From the NCBI RefSeq assembly GCF_947497695.1, contig NZ_CANMHM010000016.1, positions 1 through 57,737 on the forward strand: 57,737 nucleotides of DNA. Direction: 5' to 3'. This document shows positions 43,191-52,408 of the stretch, in pieces; within the stretch, counting starts at the first letter, position 1, and every line of letters starts with the position of its first letter. The translations under genes were made by a program, and so were the position numbers. Below the pieces are notes generated by a model. It worked only from the letters and a program-made list of their open reading frames with translations, was not told the DNA's origin and did no database searches. Source of the DNA: an uncultured Polaribacter sp. GTDB lineage: Bacteria > Bacteroidota > Bacteroidia > Flavobacteriales > Flavobacteriaceae.

Positions 43191-43907
43191 TTGATTTCCA
43201 TATTAAAAAAAGAATTTAACTCATTTTTTGCAAGTCCAATTGCTTATTTAGTGATTGGTGTTTTCTTGTTGATGAATGGTTTATTTTTATGGGTTTTTAA
43301 AGATGATTTTAATATTTTAAATACAGGTTTTGCAGATTTAAATCCTTTTTTTTATTTAGCTCCTTGGCTGCTGCTATTTTTAATCCCTGCAATAACCATG
43401 AAAAGTTTTGCAGATGAATTTAACAAAGGCACCATAGAACTCTTAAAAACAAAGCCAATTTCTAATTGGCAAATTGTATTAGGTAAATTCACTGCATCTC
43501 TACTTTTAGTATTTATTGCTTTACTACCTACCTTAACTTATGCTTATACAGTTTATCAATTAGGAAATCCTGTTGGAAACATTGATTTTGGAAGCACTAT
43601 TGGCTCTTATATTGGTTTGTTATTTTTGGCTGCCACTTATACCTCTATTGGCTTGTTTACATCTACACTTTCTAATAACCAAATTGTGGCATTTTTATTA
43701 GGTATTTTCATTATCTTCTTTTTATTCTATGGTTTTGACGCTATTTCTAATTCTTTTGACAACAATTTAATCCTTAAAAAAATAGGAATTAACGAACATT
43801 TTAAAAGTATTTCTAGAGGTGTAATTGACACTAGAGATATTCTATATTTTTTAAGTATTACAATTTTCTTTTTATTCATCACTAAAATGCGTTTAGATAA
43901 TGAATAA
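43191..43907 (+). CDS. gldF: Gliding motility ABC transporter permease GldF
   Basis: The 238-residue protein is GldF, one membrane subunit of the Gld ABC transporter needed for gliding in Flavobacteriaceae. It has an N-terminal MISILKKEFNSFFASPIAYLV and about six membrane segments, with NKGTIELLKTKPIS in the first loop. The best start is TTG at 43191. It overlaps gldG by 8 nt. The ATPase gldA is not adjacent. Confidence 0.9.
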   Translation: MISILKKEFNSFFASPIAYLVIGVFLLMNGLFLWVFKDDFNILNTGFADLNPFFYLAPWLLLFLIPAITMKSFADEFNKGTIELLKTKPISNWQIVLGKFTASLLLVFIALLPTLTYAYTVYQLGNPVGNIDFGSTIGSYIGLLFLAATYTSIGLFTSTLSNNQIVAFLLGIFIIFFLFYGFDAISNSFDNNLILKKIGINEHFKSISRGVIDTRDILYFLSITIFFLFITKMRLDNE

Positions 43908-45540
43908 GAAAATAAAAAATACAGCTATTTTATTAATTGGATTGATAATGCTAAACATTATCAATCAATCATTTTACAAACGTTTAGATTTAACTTCTGA
44001 TAAACGTTACACACTCTCTAAAACAACTAAAAACATCGTTGATAAAGTTGATCAATTTCTATTTATTACCGTTTATTTAGAAGGCGATTTTCCATCAGAA
44101 TTTAAAAGACTACAAATAGAAACACGTCAGTATTTAGAAGAATTAGCAGCAGAAAACTCAAATATCAAAATTAATTTTGAAATACCAGATAATCAACGAG
44201 AAGATTTAATTAAACGAGGCATGTTACCAAGCCAATTAACTGTTGAAGAAGAAGGTAAACTTTCTGAAGCCATTATTTTTCCTTGGGCAGAAGTGTCTTA
44301 TGGAAAAAAAACAACGCTTGTTTCTCTATTACCAAATGCAATTGTTGCATCGCAAGATGAACAATTACAAAAAGCTATTGAAAATTTAGAATATAGTTTT
44401 TCTAATGCGATTAATACCATCACTCAAAAAAAACAAAAAAAGGTTGCCATAATTGCTGGTAATGGTCAATTAGCAGACATTTATCAATATAGTTTTTTAA
44501 GTGAAGTTGCTAAAAAATATAAATTAGCAAAGTTTACGCTAGATTCTGTAGCTACAAATCCACAACAAACATTACAAGATTTATCTTCTTTTGATTTAGC
44601 AATTATTGCTAAACCGACTCAAAAATTCTCAGAAAAAGAAAAATTTACTTTAGATCAGTTTATTGTTAATGGAGGAAAAACGTTGTGGACGATAGACAAT
44701 GTGCAAGCAGACCAAGACAGCTTGTTTAATGATGGTAAAATGTTGGCTTATCCAAGAGATTTAAATATAACCGATTTATTATTTTCTTACGGAATTAGAA
44801 TCAATACTACTTTAATTAAAGACTTATATGCAGCCAAAATACCTTTAGCTACTGGTAAAGTGGGTAATCAAACGCAGTTTAAAAATTTAGACTGGTTTTT
44901 TCATCCAATGGTTGGTGGCAATCGTAATCATGCAATTACAAAAAACATTACTCCTGTAAGATTACAGTTTGCAAATCAAATAGATACTTTAAAAAATAAC
45001 ATTAAAAAAACCCCCTTATTGTTGAGTTCTGTATTGACTAAAAAAGTAGGTACACCAACTATAATTGAACTACAATCTATTGCAGAAGAAGTTGTTGAAG
45101 AAGATTACAAAAGCGGAAATCAATTATTTGCTGTTTTATTAGAAGGCGATTTTAAATCTGCTTATAAAAACCGTGTAAAACCTTTTGAAACAAAACTTTT
45201 TAAAGAAAATGCAATTAATAATAAAATGGTGGTTATTTCTGATGGAGATATTGGCAAAAATCAGATTTTAAAAAAACAACCTTTTGATTTAAATAGAGAC
45301 AAATGGACCAACCAACAATTTGGAAATAAAGATTTTCTAGTAAACACTGTTGATTATTTATTAGATGATGTTGGCTTGATTAAGTTAAGAAACAAAAGTT
45401 TAAAAATTAAAACTTTAAATAAACAAAAAGCATTTAAAGAAAGAACTTACTGGCAATTTTTAAATATTATTTTACCACTAATTTTGTTATTTGGATTTGG
45501 GTTTGTATTCAACTATTTAAGAAAAAGAAAGTATAGCTAA
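43900..45540 (+). CDS. gldG: Gliding motility ABC transporter component GldG
   Basis: The 546-residue protein is GldG. It has an N-terminal membrane segment (about 8-24), a large extracytoplasmic domain (LDLTSDKRYTLSKTTKNIVDKVDQ; QTQFKNLDWFFHPMVGG) and a C-terminal membrane anchor (residues about 515-536) before a KKRKYS-like tail. GldF and GldG are translated in overlapping frames. It forms the periplasm-facing part of the Gld ABC transporter. Confidence 0.92.
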   Translation: MNKKIKNTAILLIGLIMLNIINQSFYKRLDLTSDKRYTLSKTTKNIVDKVDQFLFITVYLEGDFPSEFKRLQIETRQYLEELAAENSNIKINFEIPDNQREDLIKRGMLPSQLTVEEEGKLSEAIIFPWAEVSYGKKTTLVSLLPNAIVASQDEQLQKAIENLEYSFSNAINTITQKKQKKVAIIAGNGQLADIYQYSFLSEVAKKYKLAKFTLDSVATNPQQTLQDLSSFDLAIIAKPTQKFSEKEKFTLDQFIVNGGKTLWTIDNVQADQDSLFNDGKMLAYPRDLNITDLLFSYGIRINTTLIKDLYAAKIPLATGKVGNQTQFKNLDWFFHPMVGGNRNHAITKNITPVRLQFANQIDTLKNNIKKTPLLLSSVLTKKVGTPTIIELQSIAEEVVEEDYKSGNQLFAVLLEGDFKSAYKNRVKPFETKLFKENAINNKMVVISDGDIGKNQILKKQPFDLNRDKWTNQQFGNKDFLVNTVDYLLDDVGLIKLRNKSLKIKTLNKQKAFKERTYWQFLNIILPLILLFGFGFVFNYLRKRKYS

Positions 45541-45543
45541 CTA

Positions 45544-45570
45544 AATTTATTAATAGACTATTAATAAATT
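45544..45570. terminator. AT-only hairpin between gldG and the regulator
   Basis: AATTTATTAA (45544-45553) pairs with TTAATAAATT (45561-45570) around a 7-nt loop. It lies in the 31-nt gap between two convergent genes and could serve as a weak terminator for both. It is made only of A-T pairs. Confidence 0.4.
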
Positions 45571-45571
45571 A

Positions 45572-46582
45572 TTATAACGAGCCTCTTAAAATAAGCTTTG
45601 TTGGCAAATAAGACTGCATACTTTTATTATTAATTATAAACTCAGCAGCTTTTGCTCCTAAATCTTTAAAATCTGTAGTAACTACAGAGATACCTTTATT
45701 AATAAACTTTTTTGATGGAGTTTCATTGTAAGATAAAATTCCTACATCTTTACCTGGTTCTAGGTTTAATAAACTACATTGATCTAAAAACTCAAAAAGC
45801 ATCCTGTCACTAACACTAATATAGGCAACACCTTTCTGCACCATTAGTTGTTTAGAATTCTTTATAATACCATTTTTAAAACCATAAGTTTTACAAAATT
45901 TTTCAAAATATCTAAGACTTTCCTTTGGGTGATATGTAAACTCTGGATAAATAAAATAAATAGCTTCATATTTCTTAAATAAATGCAGAGCATCCTCTAA
46001 AGATTCATAAAATGATTTTCCAAAGTTTTGAAATACATAATTACTTTTACTTTTTACATTAATATTCCAATCTAACAACAATAAATTACTTTCTTCAATT
46101 TTCGATAAAGCCTTTGCAACTCCTGGATGATCGAAACCTGTTACTATAAATTTGTAATACTCACTATTACTTGCATTCAACATTAACTCAAAATTCTTAA
46201 TATTATAATGATGAAATTGTAAATCTATAGTAATATTATTTGGCAAATTATTTAATATTGAATGATATAAAACTTCTTTATAAGCCTTAAACGTACTCAT
46301 CAATAAAAGAATTTTAATTCTATTTTCTGAAACAAAATACCCTTTATTTGGCACGGACTTAATAATTCCGTTATTCTTTAAAATCGAGTAAGCTTTAAAA
46401 ACAGTATCTCTAGAAACCTTATACGTTTCACTAAAACTATTCACTGAAGGAATAGGGTCACCTATTTTAAGTACACTCGTATTTATGGCGTTATTGATAG
46501 TGTTTACTATTTGATTATATTTTGTAATATATGGGTTATTTACAAAATTAAATTTAGATTTTTCATTATCAATGACTTCCAT
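45572..46582 (-). CDS. GntR-type transcriptional regulator with LacI-like sensor domain (rhamnose cluster, left)
   Basis: The 336-residue protein has an N-terminal winged helix of the GntR family (residues about 18-90; FSETYKVSRDTVFKAYSILKNNGII is the recognition helix region). A periplasmic-binding-protein-like C-terminal domain (about 95-336) follows. It is similar in layout and in many residues to the regulator at 56547-57596. Such regulators sense a sugar. Its position next to the permease of the rhamnose cluster suggests control of that unit. Confidence 0.85.
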   Translation of the reverse strand: MEVIDNEKSKFNFVNNPYITKYNQIVNTINNAINTSVLKIGDPIPSVNSFSETYKVSRDTVFKAYSILKNNGIIKSVPNKGYFVSENRIKILLLMSTFKAYKEVLYHSILNNLPNNITIDLQFHHYNIKNFELMLNASNSEYYKFIVTGFDHPGVAKALSKIEESNLLLLDWNINVKSKSNYVFQNFGKSFYESLEDALHLFKKYEAIYFIYPEFTYHPKESLRYFEKFCKTYGFKNGIIKNSKQLMVQKGVAYISVSDRMLFEFLDQCSLLNLEPGKDVGILSYNETPSKKFINKGISVVTTDFKDLGAKAAEFIINNKSMQSYLPTKLILRGSL

Positions 46583-46761
46583 AGTTTATGTGCTTATAAT
46601 TTATTCATTAGATAAAATATATTAAAGATGATGGATTAAACTCTTTTCAATGAATATCTAAAAACTAAAAGTTAGTATTTATCAAAAGAAATATTCAAAA
46701 GCAATAATAGCTTAAAAGGAAATAAAAATAAATCATTATCTAAAATGAAACTTACCTATAA

Positions 46762-46929
46762 TTATTCTTCTTTTAACCAAAAAGGTGTAACAACAAACCA
46801 TAGAATTGTTCCTATTAGCATTGATATTTTTACATTATCCACCTCCATTGAGCCTAAAAATGAAAGTATACTTACTAACAATATTAAAACTCCTATTGCC
46901 AAACCACTAATTAATTTTAGCATTTTCAT
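46762..46929 (-). CDS. 55-residue membrane protein downstream of the permease
   Basis: The minus strand encodes MKMLKLISGLAIGVLILLVS and so on to VTPFWLKEE, with two membrane segments (about 4-26 and 36-50) and a charged tail. It starts 3 nt after the permease stop codon. It could be a small subunit or assembly partner of the permease. I see no known family. The alternative plus-strand reading at 46745-46936 has no supporting features. Confidence 0.75.
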   Translation of the reverse strand: MKMLKLISGLAIGVLILLVSILSFLGSMEVDNVKISMLIGTILWFVVTPFWLKEE

Positions 46930-46932
46930 AAT

Positions 46933-48318
46933 TTAAGATTTTTTAAGTTTCATAATAAATACATACAATAAACTAGATGCAATCCAACAAGGTATAACTG
47001 CATAGGCAGGAAATAAACCTTTAGCAAAGATAAAGTATAAGCCCAAAGCTACAGGAAGTAGCCAAGCCAATAAAACAGCTATATTAAAATTAGCTCCTTT
47101 ATTATCTGCATAATCCTGTGTAAAATTCATTTTTTTTGCAAGGTAATGATTCACAAAAATTACCCCACCCATTGGTCCTAAAATAGTACCATACAAACCT
47201 ACAAAATCTAATAATTTACCAGACAGTGCAGGAAAAATACCTGCTGCAGTTGCAATTAATCCTGCAAGAATTACACCTGAATATTTTTTTGCACTTGAAG
47301 GAAACAAACTTTGAAAAGCAAGACCAGCTCTATAAATGGTAGGGTTGGCAGTTGTCCAACCTGCTACAATAACACAGATAATACCTGTCCAACCTACAGC
47401 ACTCCAAGCTAAAGCTCCTGGATTTGCAGAAATATCGCCTGTTAATTTAATTTGTGCAGCTAACATAAAAGAAGCACAAATCCAAGCCATATAATGACCT
47501 AAAAACATTCCTATAGATGGTCCCCAACCTGCACGAGTATCTTTAGCAAAACGCATAATTGATAAATCTGCCATACCAAAATGCATCGCTGCATTACATA
47601 GCCATGAAAAAATTACAATTTTCCAAAAACCAAAATCAGCTTTACCATTAATAGACTGCACTACATCTATTCCTTTGTCCCATTCTGCAAATAAACTATC
47701 CCAAGAATTAACCTCCATTTGAGTAAGAGCAGACAATCCACAAGCTGCAAAAACAATAATCATCCAAGGAGCAGCAATATTAGCAAATTTAGAAACTGTG
47801 TTATAACCAGCTGCAGCAACAATAGCCATTATTAAACCAACTATAATAACAATTCCAGAAAAGGCAGGACTGCTTAATCCAAAAACATCATCAGGTACAG
47901 AAAAACTAATACCAAAAGGAATTCCTACAGCACTAGCAGAAACAGTAATCATAGCACCTGCTAAAAAGCAAAAGAGTACTCCATTTACTACATTGTAAAT
48001 TTTCACCAAATGCTTACCAGCAATTTTTTCTAATTGATAATATAAAGTTAGTTTGTTAGATACAGCTATTGGAGCAACTATATATCTCCAAGTTAGAATT
48101 GCTAAAATATTACCTAGCAATAATCCTATGGCTAAATCTTTTAAACTGGCTCCAGCAGCTAAAAACAAGGGACCAATCATAAATTCAGTACCAGCTGCAT
48201 GTTCACCTGCATACATTCCTAAAAAAGATTTCCACCCTTTTAACTTTGAAGAAGGTACAGGCGTTCTTTCAAACTCCCCACCACCTATTTCTTCTATTTC
48301 AACTGCTGTATCGCTCAT
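46933..48318 (-). CDS. NCS1-like (purine-cytosine permease) transporter in the rhamnose cluster
   Basis: The 461-residue protein has about 12 membrane segments and resembles the NCS1 cytosine/purine permease family (KLKGWKSFLGMYAGEHAAGTEFMIGPLF at the N-terminus; GYNTVSKFANIAAPW; AMHFGMADLS). NCS1 proteins move nucleobases, but sugar catabolism genes surround this one. No FucP or RhaT homologue is seen in the window. It may carry a deoxy-sugar or a related breakdown product; this is an inference. The gene has its own upstream motif (48396-48415). Confidence 0.8.
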   Translation of the reverse strand: MSDTAVEIEEIGGGEFERTPVPSSKLKGWKSFLGMYAGEHAAGTEFMIGPLFLAAGASLKDLAIGLLLGNILAILTWRYIVAPIAVSNKLTLYYQLEKIAGKHLVKIYNVVNGVLFCFLAGAMITVSASAVGIPFGISFSVPDDVFGLSSPAFSGIVIIVGLIMAIVAAAGYNTVSKFANIAAPWMIIVFAACGLSALTQMEVNSWDSLFAEWDKGIDVVQSINGKADFGFWKIVIFSWLCNAAMHFGMADLSIMRFAKDTRAGWGPSIGMFLGHYMAWICASFMLAAQIKLTGDISANPGALAWSAVGWTGIICVIVAGWTTANPTIYRAGLAFQSLFPSSAKKYSGVILAGLIATAAGIFPALSGKLLDFVGLYGTILGPMGGVIFVNHYLAKKMNFTQDYADNKGANFNIAVLLAWLLPVALGLYFIFAKGLFPAYAVIPCWIASSLLYVFIMKLKKS

Positions 48319-48374
48319 TATCTAATTGGTTTGTATTTAAAAATATGTTAATTTTAATTTAACTTTCCGAAAAT

Positions 48375-48415
48375 ATATTTTTAACAATAGGTTTCTATCC
48401 TGTACTGTATGGTAA
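48375..48415 (-). promoter_or_regulatory. Shared rha motif and -7-like box of the permease unit
   Basis: On the minus strand, TTACCATACAGTACAGGATA (48396-48415) is followed after exactly 20 nt by TATTTTCG, a -7-like box. The same motif with two or three changes lies at 55932-55951, again 20 nt before a -7 box. The motif end is 78 nt upstream of the permease start. Confidence 0.65.
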
Positions 48416-48460
48416 GACTACAAAATAGTATTCTAAATAAGAGTTTCACTAATTCTAAAA

Positions 48461-48493
48461 AAACAAAAGACTCAACAAAAATTGTTGAGTCTT
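48461..48493 (-). terminator. Terminator of the lldD-end of the rhamnose operon
   Basis: An 11-bp stem AAGACTCAACA (48467-48477 with 48483-48493) with a 5-nt loop, followed on the minus strand by a T-rich tail. Confidence 0.85.
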
Positions 48494-48516
48494 AATAAAT
48501 TATATACTTGTTTTGG

Positions 48517-49668
48517 TTAAATTTTAATCAAGTGATCTGGAAAGTCTTCAATACGTTCACAACAAATTTGTTCCATTACTTGTTGTAATTCTGTTTTTAG
48601 TAATGAAATGGTATGATTTCCTCCTTTATTTCCTAAAGCAGAAACACCATACATAAAAGAACGGCCCATAAAAGTAAACTTTGCACCAGAAGCCATTGCT
48701 CTTGCAACATCTACTCCAGATCTTATTCCACTATCCATCATTACTTCTATTTGGTCACCATACTTTTCTGCAATAGAAGCCAATGGTTTTATAGATGATT
48801 CTCCTGCGTCTAACTGTCTACCTCCATGATTAGAAACAATGATACCATCTAGACCTAAACGAATTGCTTGTTCTGCATCATAATGAGAAGCAACACCTTT
48901 TAAAACGATTTTACCCTTCCACATATCGCGAATTGGCTTTATTTTTTCTTCATTTAATCGTCCAGAAAAAGTTTCGTCCATAAATTTACCTAATTGCTTT
49001 AAGTCTAAATTTTTAGGCATATAAGGTAAAAGATTTGCAAAACCAGGAATACCATGCTTTAGGGTTTGTAAGCTCCAATGTGGTCGTCCAAAAGCCTGTA
49101 AAATATTTGTTACATTCATTTTTGGTGGCATTGCCAAACCATTTCTAATATCTCTTGGTCTATGACCAAAACTTGGTACATCACATAAAATAACTAACAC
49201 AGGGCATTCTGCTGCTGCAGCTCTTTTTATAATATCGTCTCTTAGCTCATCTTTTGCAGGATGATATAGTTGAAACCAAGCCTTACCTTCTGTTAATTCT
49301 GCAACACGTTCTATACTAGATGTTGTTACAGTACTTAAAATAAAAGGAATGTTTTGTTCAAAAGCAGCTTTTGCTAAAATTTCTGGCGAGTTTGGCCACA
49401 TTAAACCTTGCAAACCTACAGGTGCAACTCCAAAAGGAGCATCATACTCAATACCAAATAATTTTGTTTTGGTTGATGAACCTCCGTGATTTCTTAAATA
49501 GTTTGGTTTTAATTGTACCTCCCTTAATTCTGATGTATTTCTAATAATATTTACATCTTCATTACATCCTCCATCTAAATATTCGAATGCAAATTTTGGT
49601 ATTTTCTTTTGAGCTTTATTTCTCAAATCGTCTATCGATGGATAACGAGTATCAAACTTCTTTGTCAT
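48517..49668 (-). CDS. lldD: FMN-dependent L-lactate dehydrogenase (alpha-hydroxy-acid oxidase family)
   Basis: The 383-residue enzyme belongs to the FMN-dependent alpha-hydroxy-acid dehydrogenase family. It has GLQGLMWPNSPEILAKAAFEQ, the WFQLYHPAKD and VLKGVASHYDAEQAIRLG stretches, and the flavin-site pattern SNHGGRQLD with the catalytic His. It oxidises L-lactate to pyruvate. In this cluster it would use the lactate made from L-lactaldehyde by the fused RhaE domain at 53772-55868. It is the last gene of the five-gene operon. Confidence 0.9.
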   Translation of the reverse strand: MTKKFDTRYPSIDDLRNKAQKKIPKFAFEYLDGGCNEDVNIIRNTSELREVQLKPNYLRNHGGSSTKTKLFGIEYDAPFGVAPVGLQGLMWPNSPEILAKAAFEQNIPFILSTVTTSSIERVAELTEGKAWFQLYHPAKDELRDDIIKRAAAAECPVLVILCDVPSFGHRPRDIRNGLAMPPKMNVTNILQAFGRPHWSLQTLKHGIPGFANLLPYMPKNLDLKQLGKFMDETFSGRLNEEKIKPIRDMWKGKIVLKGVASHYDAEQAIRLGLDGIIVSNHGGRQLDAGESSIKPLASIAEKYGDQIEVMMDSGIRSGVDVARAMASGAKFTFMGRSFMYGVSALGNKGGNHTISLLKTELQQVMEQICCERIEDFPDHLIKI

Positions 49669-49673
49669 ATTTT

Positions 49674-50963
49674 TTATGCTAAAAATTTCTTTCTTAATTC
49701 TTCAACCTGCTCATCATTAATAGGTTCCATTTGTCCTAGAGAATGCCCTAAAACAATAGATTTTGCACTAAACTCAGCTACTTCTAAATAATCAAAAGTT
49801 TGTAATAATTTATCTCCTGTAATAATTACAGAATCGTTTTCTATAATTAATGCAGTAGCACAATTGTCTACAATTTCTGAGTTGTTGCTAGTTCTAAAAT
49901 GGTGACCATATTCTACAATATTAATATCCTGCAAGAAAATCCAACTTTCTGGTATCGTTCTTACATTTAAATATTCTCCAGTAACACCAAAAGCCATTAA
50001 ATATGGAGATTGGGTCATTATTATAGAGTTTACATTTGGATTACGATTGTAAATTTCTTGATGAATCCAAGCTGCCCTACTTGGTAGTTTTCCTGCCTCT
50101 CTGTGTTCATCTTTAATTTGTACAATATCATCTACGCTAATATCCCAACGATTTACACCTGTAGGTGTAATTAAAAAGTCATTATCTTTCCATCTCATAG
50201 AAACGGTTCCGTAAGAACTAATCATTAATCCTTGCTCACAAGAACGTTTTACAATATTACAAATTTCTAATCTTTTTTCTACTTCGTCTGATGAATATTT
50301 CGTTTCATTCATCTCTGGTAAAACACCTGTTGCTTGTGCTTCAAATTGATCTATTTGATGGTCTGTTAAATATTTAGGTGTACCTATTTGAGAACCATAT
50401 AAAATAGTACTTGCACAAAATTCTAATGCTTCAAAACGTTCATAAGCATCTGTTAAATCACTACCACCCAAAACAGTTCCGTGATTTTCCATAATAATAG
50501 CTTTGAATCCTTTTTTAAATTCATCTGCAATAACAGTTCCTAACTCTTCACTTCCTGGTATTTCATATTTGGCATAACCAATAGGTCCACAAATATGTTT
50601 TGCTTGAGAAATGATATTAGTATTTGGTATTTGACGTACAATACTAAACGAGACTAGTGCTGGTGGATGTGCATGTATTACAGATTTAATATCGGGTCTA
50701 GATTCATAAATTGCTTTGTGAAACGGAAACTCTGAAGATGGTTTGTGTTTACCAATAATGGTTCCATCTTTTTTAACACAAATAATATCAGAAGCTCTTA
50801 AAGAACCCTTATCAACAGCAGAAGGTGTTACCCATATATCTCCTTTTTCATCAATAATAGAAATATTACCACCAGAAGTTGTAGTCATTCCTCTTTTATA
50901 AATTCTACTAATTACTTCTGTAATTTGATTTCTTGGATGAATTAATTTTATGTTCTTAGACAT
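49674..50963 (-). CDS. Class II aldolase with a degenerate second domain
   Basis: The 429-residue protein carries two consecutive class II aldolase-type domains. The first (residues 10-200) keeps zinc ligands His97 and His99 in HAHPPA and His161 in ENHGTV, with the catalytic Glu78 in SSEFPFH. The second (about 220-415) has lost them: TQSP replaces HAHP, ENDS replaces ENHG, and SRAA replaces the SSE region. It is probably one active domain plus a pseudo-enzyme half. Its reaction in the pathway is unknown, because a RhaD domain is also present. Confidence 0.8.
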   Translation of the reverse strand: MSKNIKLIHPRNQITEVISRIYKRGMTTTSGGNISIIDEKGDIWVTPSAVDKGSLRASDIICVKKDGTIIGKHKPSSEFPFHKAIYESRPDIKSVIHAHPPALVSFSIVRQIPNTNIISQAKHICGPIGYAKYEIPGSEELGTVIADEFKKGFKAIIMENHGTVLGGSDLTDAYERFEALEFCASTILYGSQIGTPKYLTDHQIDQFEAQATGVLPEMNETKYSSDEVEKRLEICNIVKRSCEQGLMISSYGTVSMRWKDNDFLITPTGVNRWDISVDDIVQIKDEHREAGKLPSRAAWIHQEIYNRNPNVNSIIMTQSPYLMAFGVTGEYLNVRTIPESWIFLQDINIVEYGHHFRTSNNSEIVDNCATALIIENDSVIITGDKLLQTFDYLEVAEFSAKSIVLGHSLGQMEPINDEQVEELRKKFLA

Positions 50964-50994
50964 AACAATCTATTTAAAATGTTATACTATTTAT

Positions 50995-52371
50995 TTACCC
51001 TCCAATAATAAAAGGCACATGTTTTTTTAGTGAATAATTCTTTTTTAAGAATTTTGAATTTAATTTAGAGTCTGAAATGGCAATTGCTGCTCCTAAAGCT
51101 GAACCTAAAGAGGCTTTTGTTGTTCTTAACTTCATCCCTCTTAAATAATGAGATAATAATTTTATATACAAATCATTATCAGAAAAACCTCCATCTACAT
51201 ACAATCTATCTATTTCTTGTGTATCTGCAATTCTTTTAATTCCCTGTACTTGTAATTGTACCAATTCTATCATTAAATGATGATAAGCATGCTCAAATGA
51301 ATTGTAAGAATATGACGTTTTACTCGGCATATTTTTATCTGAAAAAGACTCCCATTTAAAAGCATATTGAAAATCTTGTATAATTGCTGAGTACGCTTCA
51401 TAATCAAACTGAACCGTTTTATGATAATCTTTATCAACCTTAAACTTTTCAGACATTTTTTGAGCTTGAATTTGATATTCATTCCCTAAAAATAAACGTG
51501 AAGATTTTACAGGCTTACCATTAATACGCATGTAATTGATACAACCTGCTGCTGTTTCTTCTGTAGTTAAAGGTACATCAGAAAAAGGATTTAAAGCAAT
51601 GGACCAAGTACCTGTTGAAACTAATACAAATGGTTTTTTTACACTTCTTACATAAGGTAAAAGAGCTGATGAACTGTCATGAATTCCTACACCAATCTTA
51701 ATTCTTGTACCATTGTAATTCATATTTACACTAGTTTCCGTTGAAACTATTGGAGGTAAAATTTTATGAATTTCTTCTTCATACACCCAGTTGTGATAAT
51801 CTTTGGCTTCATAATTCCATAAAGAAGTATGGCAACCAATACTTGTATATTCACTAAAAGGGATTCCTGTAAAGATGTAACTTAAATATTGTGGCAAATG
51901 CAACGAATATTTAATCTTTTTAAAAATCTCTGGTTTGGTGTGCTTTATCCAATACAGTTGCATTCCTGAGTTTAGTAAACCAGATTTTGGCGAACCTGTA
52001 GTTCTGGTTAATTCTAATTCAGGACCATACTTTTTATAAAAATTGTCTGAAAGAGATGCATCAATTTCTTTAGTATAATTATACAAAGGCGTTAATACAT
52101 CTCCATTCTCATCTAAATGAACAAAACTTGCTCCATAAGTAGAAAAGTTAATCGCTTTTATAGTATATTTTTCACTTTCTAATATACGATTAAAAATTTC
52201 CTTTAGCCAAGTTTGTAAGGCTGCTAAGTTTTCTGTTGGATACCCATCTTCATCCTCAATCTCATCAAAAGAAGCATATTCTCTGTATACTTCTTTATAA
52301 TTTTTATCAAATAGAAAAACTTTTTTATTTGTTTTTCCGATGTCGAAAATTGCAGTTACTTTTTGTTTCAT
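50995..52371 (-). CDS. rhaB: Rhamnulokinase-like FGGY carbohydrate kinase
   Basis: The 458-residue FGGY kinase starts FDIGKTNKKVFLFDKNY and carries the ATP-site segments LVSTGTWSIALNPFSD and LYVDGGFSDNDLYIKLLSHYL. Its product in this cluster would be L-rhamnulose-1-phosphate. A fuculokinase-like substrate is possible, but the isomerase next to it is of the RhaI type. It lies 31 nt upstream of the two-domain aldolase. Confidence 0.8.
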   Translation of the reverse strand: MKQKVTAIFDIGKTNKKVFLFDKNYKEVYREYASFDEIEDEDGYPTENLAALQTWLKEIFNRILESEKYTIKAINFSTYGASFVHLDENGDVLTPLYNYTKEIDASLSDNFYKKYGPELELTRTTGSPKSGLLNSGMQLYWIKHTKPEIFKKIKYSLHLPQYLSYIFTGIPFSEYTSIGCHTSLWNYEAKDYHNWVYEEEIHKILPPIVSTETSVNMNYNGTRIKIGVGIHDSSSALLPYVRSVKKPFVLVSTGTWSIALNPFSDVPLTTEETAAGCINYMRINGKPVKSSRLFLGNEYQIQAQKMSEKFKVDKDYHKTVQFDYEAYSAIIQDFQYAFKWESFSDKNMPSKTSYSYNSFEHAYHHLMIELVQLQVQGIKRIADTQEIDRLYVDGGFSDNDLYIKLLSHYLRGMKLRTTKASLGSALGAAIAISDSKLNSKFLKKNYSLKKHVPFIIGG

Positions 52372-52408
52372 AAAATATATTTGACAAGAGGTTTAAACCT
52401 CGTACTTT

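Noticed and set aside
46745..46936. 63-codon reading on the plus strand
   Set aside because: The opposite strand encodes a 55-residue two-segment membrane protein 3 nt after the permease stop, which fits better than this Ser/Thr/Ile-rich reading.
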